Origin: Linyphia triangularis
Taxonomy: Eukaryota; Arthropoda; Arachnida; Araneae; Linyphiidae
Reading direction: 5' to 3'
Assembly (NCBI GenBank): GCA_963978545.1
Contig: OZ021727.1
Span: forward strand, 48,211,385-48,275,384
DNA: 64,000 nt
The translations under genes were made by a program, and so were the position numbers. The notes beneath the pieces were generated by a model. That model did not search any database. It was not told where the DNA came from and saw nothing but the letters and a program-made list of their open reading frames with translations. Position 1 is the stretch's first letter; the number at the start of each line of letters is the position of its first letter. Positions 26,001 through 38,600 of the stretch are shown piece by piece.

Positions 26001-26623
26001 GACCAGGATGTAGTGCATGTAAGTTATGTTGCAAAAAAAAAACAGTTTATAGGCTATATATAATTTATAAGATTATAAATTTTACTTCATAAAATATCTA
26101 TAATGGTACTTTTTAAACAAAATCCCAATCATGCAATGGCAAATTCCCTCATTTTTTAAAAACGAGTGAAATTAGTTTATATTTATGAAGAATTTCTTTC
26201 TAATTCCAAATATTTAAGCGAAAGTTCTTTAAAATAATTAGTTACTTAAGAAAAGAAAAACCGAGCCAAAACCAGTCCGATCAAAACATTCAACAAAATC
26301 TGTGACGTCAAAGCTTCCTTCCGTTTCTATGGTTATCGTGAGGTTTTTGCCAAATAGTTGGCTTAGGTAGACCATTGCCATATCCCGTACAGGTTGGCTC
26401 GATTTGTGAGAAACTTGCAAAACTGATTTCCGCTGCCACATTTCAAGCCAAGATGTTTGGGAAGTCTTGAAGTCACATTCAATTCGAGCCGAATGAATTG
26501 TTTTCTAGCCAACGTGTAACAGAGGAACTTTGATTGCAAATTTATATAAAAAAAAAAAACGCGCATTGAGCTGAACTTTTTCTGTTTATGATCTTTTCGA
26601 AACATTTAGAATTGAATAAAAAT

Positions 26624-26658
<35 letters not shown>

Positions 26659-29600
26659 ATTGCATTTATTTGCTTTTATGAATATTATATTTACGTACAC
26701 TTTTGAAATAGGGTACTTGGAAATGGATATATTCTACTCATTTCAAATTAAATAAAAAAGTAAATAAAAAAACTAAATTAAAATTAAGACACAATGTTTT
26801 CATTTTCCAACCTGCATCCAACTATCACTATGACATCACAGGTCGTAGATACAATTCGATAATTTTATTTCTTAGACAATGTAAAAATAAGATTATCCCT
26901 ACATCTTAAAACACTAATTTTCTTTATATCTTGAGGATCTAAACTTCATCCATTCCCTTATAAGTACATTCAAGTATAATTTCTGTTCGTTTATATGATT
27001 TTTTTTTTTTTTTTTAAATAATTTTAAGATATTTCTAAATGTTTGAAATGTGAAAGGAAACAAGAAAAGCATTAATTTAAAACATTGATATTGTTACGTC
27101 ATCATGGAGTTGCTTATAAGAATTGACTTTTGTACTATTCGGCTTGTTCTGAATTCTGTTACGAACTGAAAAAGTGCAGACGATAATCTTTTTTTAGAAT
27201 GTAAAAACGGTTATTTTATATATGTTCTTGTTCGAGTTCTAAACTTTTTGTAATTAAAGAAAGACGTGAAGGATTTTGCTCTCGTTTCTTAAGTGTGCTG
27301 GCGTTTGTTACCTTCCATAATTTGAACCTGAAAAAGGATCCAAGTGAGATCCTACATAAATTTTTGTGGCGTCCGCGACTTTTGACTTTAAAACGATTTA
27401 AAGATTGACTATGGAAGGAGAAAACACGAAACGCAAAGCGTTGAGACAATCATTCACGGTGTGTGCCAATAATGTTGAAGAGGTTTTACGAAATGATGAA
27501 ACTACGGTAAACCAACTATGTCTTTTGAAAAAACAATTATTGGATAAATTTTCTCGCCTGGAAGCCGTACAGGAGAACATTGCACAAGCTCTCTTGGATG
27601 ATGAAGATTTGACGACGAATTACGATGAAGATTTTGCAAAAGCGGAAACCTACAGGGACAGATTTTGTGCGGTCTCGACACAGCTGGAATTAAAAATTAA
27701 CATGAATATTGACGCATCGAAAAGTGCTAACGCGATGGAAGAAAAACGTAAATTTAAGTTACCCCGTTTGGAGTTGAAAAGATTTACAGGTGAGCCGAAG
27801 GATTTTCTAGCCTTTTGGTCGCAATTTAGCAAAATTCATAGCGATGACAATATTCCGGATGAAGATAAATTCCAGTATTTGTTACAAAGTGTAGTGCCAA
27901 AATCTAAAGCGGCGAGGCTGGTAGAAAGCTACCCGCCCACGAGAGAAAACTATTCAAAAGTTATCGTTCAACTGAAGGATAGATTCGGTCGTGATGAATT
28001 ACTCGTTCAAATTTATGTACGGGACCTTCTAAGCCTGGTTATGAAAAACGCATCCGGCAAAGGAAAAGTCGACCTATCTGAACTGTATGACTTACTTGAG
28101 AGTAAGCTACTTGCTTTGGAAAGTTTGGGACGCACGAAAGAAAAGTTTGCCGATTTTCTGGAACCCCTGGTGGAGTCCTGCCTTCCGGAACAGGTGCTGC
28201 GTGCCTGGGAAAGGAGTCGATCCATTGATGAGGCATCCAGTGGAACAGCTGACGCAAGCGTGCGTTCTTTGGAAAGATTAATGTCCTTCCTTCGCTCGGA
28301 GGTGCAAAGTGAGGAGATGATCATACTTGCTCGCTCGGGACTTGGAGTGCCACAGAAGAATTTACCAAACCGCAGGGATGAGGAGCCATCTTTGCCCACA
28401 AATGCAGTCTTGATTAATGCAGGTAAGGAAGAGGGGCCAGCCAAATTTAAATGTATATTTTGTTCAAAACAAAATCACTTTAGTTCTGACTGTTTTTTGG
28501 CGCAGAAAATGTCTTTAAAGGATAAGAAGAGTATTCTTATAAAAAATAAAGCTTGTTTTAAATGTTTTAAATTAAACCATTCGGCACGATTTTGTCGAAA
28601 TAAATTCATTAAATGCGGTTTTTGCGATGACAAATCCCATCAAAGTTTAATGTGTCCCAAAAAAGAGGACATTAAAGTTGAAGACATTAAAGTAGAATCT
28701 GATCCTAGTATCACAGTTATAGGCAATACGCTTTCTAATCAGTCAGAAGTATCCAATATATATTTACAAACAATTATGATTAAAATTAGTCATAAAAATA
28801 AAGAGCTGGTTTTGCGCTGCCTTCTGGACAGCGGTAGTGAAAATTCCTACATTACTCAACGGGCAATCGAAAAATTGAACTTGACACCTGTAGCAAAACA
28901 AATCATGTTACACGGTTTGTTTGGGGGGAAGCAGACGGGTCCCAAGCAACATTCCCTCTATAATGTTGAAATAAGTAGTTTAAAGGGTGACTTTTCTTGT
29001 AAAATTCCAGTTCTTTCAGAGAATAAAATTTGTGGGTGTCTACCTAAGGTTAGGAATATATTGGTACTATCAGAACTAAAAGAAAAATATATTGATGTAC
29101 CTGATATTTATTCGTCACATTATGAAATCGATTTACTAATGGGAGCCGATTCTATTGGGTTAATCTTAACGGGTATGAGCATTACACTCGAATGTGGTTT
29201 AACGGCTGTTGAAACCAAGTTAGGATATACTTTAATGGGTAAAATTAAAGAAAATTTTAGGGAACATGTTGTAATGTCAGTGCCTGCTATAAGTGAAAGA
29301 CAATTGTCAAAACCAGTGGTGAGTATGTTATCCACACAATTGTCCACTTTTAATATCAAAGAATTGTGGGATCTGGAAACAATAGGTATTCGAGATCCAG
29401 TGGAGAATTTAAAAGGAAACATGCGTTATGCAAAAGCGATTGAGCAATTTGAGAATAATTTAAATGTGCTTCCAGATGGTAGATATGAATTGTCCTTGCC
29501 ATTTAAAACTGAAAGCAAATTACCAAGTAATAAAAGTTTAACATTGAAAAGACACAAACGAATGTGTCAAGGTATAATTGATAAGGACTGTCTTGAATCC

Positions 29601-32600
29601 TATGTTGCTGTATTTAAAGAATGGGAGAGGTTAAAAATCATTGAAAAGGTCCCAGATAATGAAATTAAAAATGATGGTTATTATATGCCCCATAGACCAG
29701 TGTATACACCTTCTAAAACTACTAAGATCCGCCCCGTATTTGATGCATCTGCCAGGGAAGGAAGTAAACCTTCTCTTAATGATTGCCTTCATAGAGGTCC
29801 AAATTTAATTGAACTGATACCGGATATCTTAGATAGATTTCGTGTGTACCCTATTGGCATATCAGGAGATATTGAGAAAGCTTTTCTGCAATTAAGTATA
29901 ACCCCCAAACATAAGGACTTTTTAAGGTTTTTCTATCCCCATGAAAGTGAAGAAATAATTTATCGTCATTGTCGCGTGGTGTTCGGTGTCTGCTCAAGCC
30001 CATTTCTATTAGCAGCCTCAATAAAGCATTTGTTAGAGCATAGTCTCCCACAATATCGGGATTTGGTTAATAAACTGCGTCATTCCTTCTACGTAGACAA
30101 TTGTGTTACCGGTGTATTCCACGCCCAGGAAATACATCCATTTATTTCCAAGTCTGAGGAAATTATGAAAATGGGGTGTTTTAACCTCAGAGAATGGGAA
30201 AGCAATGTTAAAGGGGAGGGCGTAACTAAATCTGAAGGTGATACAAATGTATTAGGAGTTGTATGGAACTTAGACAGGGATACTCTTAGGTGTTTCATCG
30301 ATAAGGAACAGTTAGGAAAAACTGAACAATTGACTAAACGGTCGATGTTATCTGCCATTCAGAGAATCTTTGATCCTATTGGCATATTAACAGCAGCTAC
30401 ATTGCAGCCTAAAGTTTGGTTGCAAGAAACATGGAAACTAAAATTATCATGGGATGATCCCTTACCTCCAGATTTATATAACAAATTTAATAAATGGTTC
30501 ACTGATATTTCCTTGTTAGAGGGCTTAGAAATCCCCAGATATTGTGAGGCTAATTCCTCATCAGACATGCACGTTTTCGTAGATGCTTCCAAAACTGCTT
30601 TCGCGGCTTGCGTTTTCTTAAGATCAAAAACCCCTTTAGGAATTAAATTACATCTAATTAGAGCAAAGGCTAGGGTTGCTCCATCCAAAACTGTATCAAT
30701 ACCTAGGTTAGAACTCTTGGCTTGTTGCGTGGGTGCCAGATTGGCCAAATCCATTCAGAAGGCATTGGACCTGCCTGATTTGACCACTACCTTTTGGACG
30801 GATTCTATGGTAGCTTTATACTGGATAAAACATTATGGGGAATGGTCAATTTTTGTGGCAAATAGAGTAAGAGAAATAGGAGAAATTACTCCTTCTGAAA
30901 ACTGGAGACACGTTCCAGGTCACTTGAATCCAGCAGATGTTCTTTCTCGTGGCTGTTCACCCAGATATCTGTTGGATTCAAAATGGTGTGAAGGCCCAGC
31001 ATGGCTAATTGAGGATTCTAAAAATTGGCCTACAACTGAGATCAATTGTGCAGTGAAAGAGGTCGATTCTGAAAGGAGGAAAGTTAAATTGTGTCACATT
31101 AATGTAAACAATGAGGAATGGTATTCAAATAAGTTTTCGAATTACCACTCTATTATCAGGTTGACTGCATGGATCAAGAGATTTCTTGATAACTGTCGTA
31201 AAACTCCTGAAAATAGAGCGACGGGAAAACTCTCGTGTACTGAAATTGAAAGAGCCGAAAAGGTTCTTATTCGCTCGGAGCAATCAAAATTCTTCCCTGA
31301 TCCAAATTGTGTACCAATAATTAACGTATTTAAGGATGATGAGGGATTGCTGCGTGTTAAGACCAGAATAACTGAGCGTAAAGATGACCATTGTTTTTTG
31401 TCACCTATCCTCCTTCCAGAAAACTGTACCTTGACTGTGAGGTTGATCCAATACTTACACCATACAAATTGTCATGCTGGTACTCAAATACTTCTCTCAA
31501 TTATCAGAGAGAAATATTGGATTCTAAAAGCTAGAAAAACTGTCCGAAATATCGTTAGGAAGTGTGTGAGGTGTCGAAGGTACAGTGCAAAACCAGCTGT
31601 TACTGAACCAGTAGCTCTGCCTCCTGACCGAGTTAGGGACACTAATGTTTTTGAGGTGTTAGGTGTTGATCTGGCCGGCCCTCTCTTCCTCCAGAATGGT
31701 GAAAAAGTCTGGATTGTTCTCTATACCTGTGCAGTCTTCAGAGCAGTGCACTTGGAGCTCATAACTTCGTTGTCAACAGAGAACTTTCTGCTTTCATTTC
31801 GACGCTTTATCGCACGCAGAGGAAGACCTAAGATAGTGTATTCAGACAATGGTACTAACTTTAGGGGTGCTGTAGCTGAATTCAAAAATCTTGATTGGGA
31901 GAGTATAGAGCGGGAGACAGAAATTCAACAAATAAAGTGGAAGTTCATCCCACCCACCGCTGCATGGTGGGGGGATGGTGGGAGAGACTTATAAGAGTGG
32001 TTAAAGATCTCTTAAAGCGTACTTTAGGAAACGCGATTTTGTCGTATGAAGAGCTTCTAACTGTTTTATGTGACTGTGAGTCTATCATAAACTCTCGCCC
32101 ATTAACTTACATTTCAGAGGATTCCAGCAAGGTCAGAGGCCAGCAATGTTTTTGATGAGTAATTCTTCTCTTGATGTCACTGACTTAGATTTAAGTGATT
32201 TTGCCAAGTTTCAAAAACGAGTGAAGTTTCGGTCTAAACTTCTTAAGGATTTAAGGAGCAGGTTCCGAAAAGAGTATTTAGGTTTGTTAGTAGAAAAAAG
32301 TCAAAAACCATCATCTCGTTTCTTTACTGTTGGAGAAGTTGTGCTCATTGAGAATCCTAACAAGAAGCGTTTATATTGGCCTCTAGCCAAGGTATTGGAA
32401 TTGATCCCAGGTAGAGATGGGAAAATTCGTTCTTTACGACTCAAATGTGGTAACTCAATAATAATTCGTCCTATCCAACGAGTATTTCCCTTAGAGGTAC
32501 AGTCTGAAGATATTCCTGTGGCGGTCACTACCCCTTCTGATGTACCAGACGTTACTGATGATCCAGTTCAAGGTCCTGTGAATGCCGAGTCAATTCCTGA

Positions 32601-35600
32601 TGCTTCGGCTGACGATATCCACGGGATTTCAAGATATGGGAGAAAGGTGAAACCCCCGAAGAGACTGGACTTGCTCAATGTGACTTTGTTTTTTGAGTAA
32701 ATAAATACTCAAAAAAGGTGGGAGTATGTTACGTCATCATGGAGTTGCTTATAAGAATTGACTTTTGTACTATTCGGCTTGTTCTGAATTCTGTTACGAA
32801 CTGAAAAAGTGCAGACGATAATCTTTTTTTAGAATGTAAAAACGGTTATTTTATATATGTTCTTGTTCGAGTTCTAAACTTTTTGTAATTAAAGAAAGAC
32901 GTGAAGGATTTTGCTCTCGTTTCTTAAGTGTGCTGGCGTTTGTTACCTTCCATAATTTGAACCTGAAAAAGGATCCAAGTGAGATCCTACAGATATATAC
33001 AATTGATAAAACTCAACAAATATACACAATAAACAAAACACAAATAATTTAATAGCTTTAATACCACAATTAAATTTAAGGCTCATATTTTCAGAGAAAA
33101 CCTACATTTGAAGGAAATATTTATAATATATAATTTTTTTTTTTTTTTTTCAATTCACAATGTTTGCCAGGACAAGCATGTACTGTCACCTTAGAAAAAC
33201 GAATCTTATCCATTCTTCTTATAAAGTGCTTCTTTCGAATATACAAAATCATTTGGATGAAAAGGTAGCTCGCATAAAGAGCACAAAAATTTGTAATCAT
33301 CTATATCAAATTTTTAACAAAACAATTAATTGAAATAAGAAAAAGTTTCCACGTTTAATTTTTTATTTTATGTTGGTTATTTTGAAAGGCTAGTAAAGAT
33401 TGGGTAAAACTTCAAAGTACGGTACGGAATCTGCGCCAAGAATTGTTTACATGAAACTGCGTCAAATTTTGTCAATCATAGGGTAGTTCACTTTTTATTA
33501 AAAAAATGGATGTGGCAAAAAACACTTTGGCGCAGAATTCTTACTGTACTTGGAATTGTTTTCTAAACTTTCATTTGAAAAATTATAATAACAAAAAAAG
33601 TTGAAGCCAAATAAAAGTTATCACTATCGTAAGTTGTTAGCATTTCTTTTCAGCACTTAAATAACATCTCAAAAAATTATACACTTATATTTAAAAAAAT
33701 ATGAAAGATTTTATTAAAAAGTTACACTTGCCTTGCTGTATTTTGTAGGGACAAAATTGTTTTGATGTATCGCAGAGCACCATTTTTTCTAACACTGTCA
33801 TCGGAAGGGAATTTGAACACATAAACCTTAGGACCAGTTCTGGAGTTCCTGTTGCACTTTAGAACGGAACAAGAACTCGTCATTTTGTAAAATTTTCACC
33901 AAATATCAAACGTAAAAATCGTCCATTATAACCATCGAACGACTAGCAAAAGCAGAATTTGAAGATCAGTGTATCCACTTTCATACAATGTTTACCTCAC
34001 GATCCCATAATTTGTATCCACCACTAATGACGTAGAAGGTAAAACATAGTGGTTGGTTGGTTGTTTTCAGATTATCTGGCTCCGTCAGCAACACGAGGGC
34101 TATAATGCGCCGAAATATTTGTTATTAGACAAGCCAACATACATTTACAAACACCCATACCCAACACGGGACTCGAACCCTCAACCTCGCGATCTAGAAG
34201 CTAACACGCTAACCACTATACCGTTTGGTCGGCTAAAACATGGTGGAATTGGTTGGCCTTCTACAATATCGATGATCACGCTTATATCCACTCACTTCAA
34301 AATTAGAAAACATAATTATTCGAATTTAAACGTAAAACGGTTTTACGAATACTTTTTTCTTATTCGAAAAAATACTATTCGATAATAGAATACCAGACAG
34401 AAAAATTTAATTAGAAAATATTACCGTAAACTATTGTAGAATTAAAAAAAAGAGAGATTTTGATATTAGTTTGTTCATATTTATAATGTGATGTTCCTGT
34501 TTAAAGAGGAATAATACTTTAATTTATTGCCTTACCGTATTTAAAAAAAAATTACTTAACTTAAAGGGTACCGTAAAATGGGGTGAATAGAAACAACGGG
34601 GTGAATCGGAACGGAACTTCGTGAAATTTCAAAGAAATTATTATGTTACACAAATAAAGCAGTTTTATTAATTATATATTTTTTTTTATTTGGCTAACAT
34701 GTTTGGAACCTTGGAACATATGTTTTGTGAGGTTTTCAATACTGGTCCTTTTTTTTAAAAAAAAAAAAAAATTCTGAAACAGTGTGCATACAATCCAATA
34801 AATTTTAAGCTCTAGAAAACTTATCCCGTAATTACTAACATGTACCTGTTATACATAGACTTAACTAATATATTTTTAGATAAGTATAAACATCTACAAC
34901 AGCATGCCATTTTTAATTTAAATTGGTTTTCAAAACTTTTTATTTTACGAATTTTTATGTTTTGACTCGTCCCGATTTTGAGATTTGCGGGGTGAATCGG
35001 AACACTTGAAAAGTGTTATTAAAAAGCTGTTTTAGCAAATTTGTGTTCCACACGAGATTCATCGACTGAAGAAGAGTCTAATTACTCCCTTCAAGACAGT
35101 AATCAAGATTGCAGGCTTGAATAAATGTCAGAAGAGGAGCCTAGTTTCCGCATGGCAGAAAACTTAATTGTTCCAATAGTTTTTCTCTAAATGACTTCGT
35201 TATCTCTAAGTCACACGTAAAAATGTATGAAGACTATGTGAGCAAAGTTTTACACCCACAATATTATTGATATACAAGTGTGTTTTACAAAAAGTGCCCA
35301 TGAATGAAGAGATTTTCTGGAACTAATGAGGATGCTTTTCTCCTTTCTCAAAATATTTTAAGGAATTTGCAGTGATATACGGCACGCAAACATAAAGTAG
35401 ATTTAAAAATATTATTAGTTTTAAAGACTATTTGGATGAATTAGGAGAACAGTTGATAGACTTTTAAACATCATATGATTTGTTTTGATAATAATTGACA
35501 AAAACAAATTTTATCCGTCATATTAAATTATTTTTTTATGATAATTTTGTGTTCCTATTCACCACGATGCATTATTACTGGTTTTTTGTCACACTGTAAA

Positions 35601-38600
35601 CTTTTAAATTAGATCAGACATAAACTGTTTTCGGGAAGTTACTTTTAAAGATATAACACAACTGTGTGATTGTGAAAATCGATGTGACTAAATTAACGTT
35701 CCTGTAGACTCGTTACATTTCCAATATATTCGGTTGTAACTTATGGTGGAAGTAGAATGTTTAATTTAGGAATATATTTCAAAAATTATTTAAATGTTAT
35801 GATTTGTTTTCAAATGACGATTGGAATAACCTTTTAAATCAGGCGAAACGGTCGTTTCGCCGCCAACCTTAAAAAGGCAGAAACGACAGTAAGTATCTAT
35901 TCTCTGCACAACTTCCAGCGAAAAAGCCGAAATCAACTATTTTCTAGCGCGCTTACGAAACTTCACATAATTATACAAAAAATACCATAGATTCGTCTCG
36001 GTGATATCTTTCAAAGAAAAAAAAAATTGAGTACCTAGGATTAAAGATAACGAAGAAAAAAAATATTGAAATTTCCAAAACGAAATAAAAAAACGAGTTC
36101 TAGCCCGATTTTGATGTAAAAATTTAGACAAACGTCCAGCCCTAACTAAGCTATAGATCTTCAAACGGATTGAATTATAGGATGTGGAATGTTTCAACTT
36201 AAAATCCTACGCTGGTTTGAACTTCATTAAATAATTCTTTCTATTTTTAATTAATTTAAAACCACTTTTTTTCATTTCATAATTTGGCGACAGATAAAGG
36301 CGATCAGCTTGTAATTGTAGTTCAGAAATGTATGCCAAAAGTTGCCAAACAGGTTTGCTATCATTTCGAAGTTAGTTTTTCCGACATGTTAGGCTTATGT
36401 GAGAATGAACGTATTTTTATAGTATAGGCAGAACGAATTAGACTAGAATTATATGGCTTATAACATCTTTAAAATTGAAATAATTTAATTTGTGAAGAGA
36501 CAGAATTGAAGAGAAATATTTGTTCTTCAAGTTGCATGTGTTATTTGAACTGTATGACAATATAAAGAAAGTTAACTTTCAAAAACATTTTAATTTCGGG
36601 AAATCTCCATTGAAAAATGAAGACAATCATATTTTGTTGCAAGATACTATGGGCTGAATACAAAGTAAAAATGTGGAGGTTATGCGAGCTGACGTCACAG
36701 TCAATTCATTACAGAGGACTAAATGAACCACGCATGCTATTGGCTAATGGAATTTACACAAATGTCATTCGTTTTTAAAGATGTGTTGATTTTGTTTACT
36801 TTTCTGTTGTAGAATGAAATCGTAGCATCATATATCCTCAAAATTGTAATTTCATAGTGAATTTTAAAATTGTTGTTAAGAAAATATTTTAAATTTTGTC
36901 AGATATCAATGGGTTATTATATGTGAACCAAAATAATGATTGGTATAGTAAAAATAATTTATATTGCAATATTTAGACTGTAAAAAACTTGCAATATTTA
37001 TTAGAATAAATTTTCAATTGGATGAACGCTCTGGCCTTGTATGTTAAAGGTTCCGGATTTGATTCCTGGGTTAGGTGTGGATGTTCGTTGTGATTCGGAA
37101 TCCACGTTAAGCTGTGGGTCCCGGACTGATTAGTCGTTATTATGCCTTAAAATAGGTAGTTGTGCGAACAAACTAACCAATCGAGCTGAAACTTGGCAGA
37201 CAGGCTCTTTGTCGATGGCAACGTATTTCTTTAAGTTTTGGGGGTTGAGTTGCCATACACAAGTTTCTATTACTCGTTCGTGGTCGATTTTGATGGTTAC
37301 TGCCATCCGCATTCAACCAATTTGTAAATTTTCAAGTAGATTTTGGCATGTAAGATATCACTGAACTCAACTTGAAGAATTATGAATATCCATGGTACCA
37401 GGTGTACCATGGGTGGTACTACTTATGATTTATCAATTTTGAAGATAAATATGGCATGTTGGGTATCGTTGGGCTTGTCTTGAAAAATTATGAATGTTTA
37501 AGGTACCAGGTATAGCATAGGTAGTACCACTTTCAGTTTAATAATTTCCAAGATAAATATGGCATGTTGGACTTTTGTTTTGACGAATTATGAATGTTTA
37601 AAGTACCAGGTATGCTATTGGTACCACTTCCGGTTTATCAATTTTAAAGATCATTATTGCATGTAAGGTATCGTCGAACTCAGTTTGAAGAATTATGAAT
37701 ATTCCTGGTACCAGGGGTATAGTGGTTAGCGTGCTAGCTTCCAGACCACGAGGTTGCGGGTTCGAGTCCCGTGTTAGACATGGGTATTTGTAAATGTATG
37801 TTAGCTTGTCTAATGACGAAATGTTTCGGCGCATTATAGCCCTCGTGTTGCTGACGGCGCCAGATAATCTGAATACAACCAACCTGGTACCAGGTGTACC
37901 ATAGGTAATAAATAGAAAAACGATTAAACGGACAAATTCAAAAAATAGAAGTTGCCAGTGTTTAAAAAAAAGTTCTGATATCCCCCAAAAAAAACATTTT
38001 TGAAAAGTAGACGAACCACCAACCTCGAAAACACAAAAAACTTTCTTGCAATAAAAAAATCATAAACATGATGAAAATTTTCCGCCACAAATACAGTGAT
38101 AAAAAAATGGCCAACCTCTGATTACAACTCTCGGTTGTGACTCGCTTAAGAATGTCTGCTTACTTAGTTTATTTTTAAAATTTAAGTTCCGCTCCCATAA
38201 AAATTTACGCTGCTTGAGGTTGGCGCCCGTCTTAATTACTAACCTTTAAAGCCCCCAGACAATAGAAACTTTCCAAAATGTATGTATCAACCAAACAAAA
38301 GCTTACCACAAACACTTCAGTTTCCTACTTAAAAAATTCTTAATAAATATATTCAAATACAAGCGTTTGAGCACAGTTTCTCTATACTATTTTGAAAGTT
38401 ACATGAACATGAAGATTTACACCACTTTGTATTTCCTACCTATCCAAATGAAATCATAAACTCGAATATTCGTGTAATCTGCCATAAATTAGTTTAAACG
38501 CAAGCATTGTTAATATTCCTATGACGGGCGCCAACCTCAAGCAGCGTAAATTTTTATGGGAGCGGAACTTAAATTTAAAAATAAACTAAGTAAGCAGACA

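Larger units (their letters stand above)
27092..32991 (+). mobile_element. BEL/Pao LTR retrotransposon, full length
   Basis: A 5.9 kb element in sense orientation within the 14 kb fasciclin intron. The two 265-bp LTRs begin TGTTACG and end CTACA; I found no difference between them by eye. The target duplication is GATAT at 27087-27091 and 32992-32996. Domain order gag, protease, reverse transcriptase, RNase H, integrase is the BEL/Pao order. The internal reading frame has two breaks near the 3' end of pol. No envelope-like gene is present. Identical LTRs imply a very young insertion. Confidence 0.95.

Noticed and set aside
26238..26605. A - strand gene ending in FLSN
   Set aside because: Two overlapping short frames without splice partners. 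The poly(A)-tailed layout on the + strand makes a retroposed origin at least as likely.
27650..30754. Several - strand open frames of 60-143 codons
   Set aside because: They are shadows of the BEL/Pao gag-pol frame on the + strand.
37716..37790. A functional tRNA gene
   Set aside because: A and B boxes are present, but the acceptor stem does not close, the sequence continues into a shared body, and it is flanked by a target duplication, so it is a SINE head.
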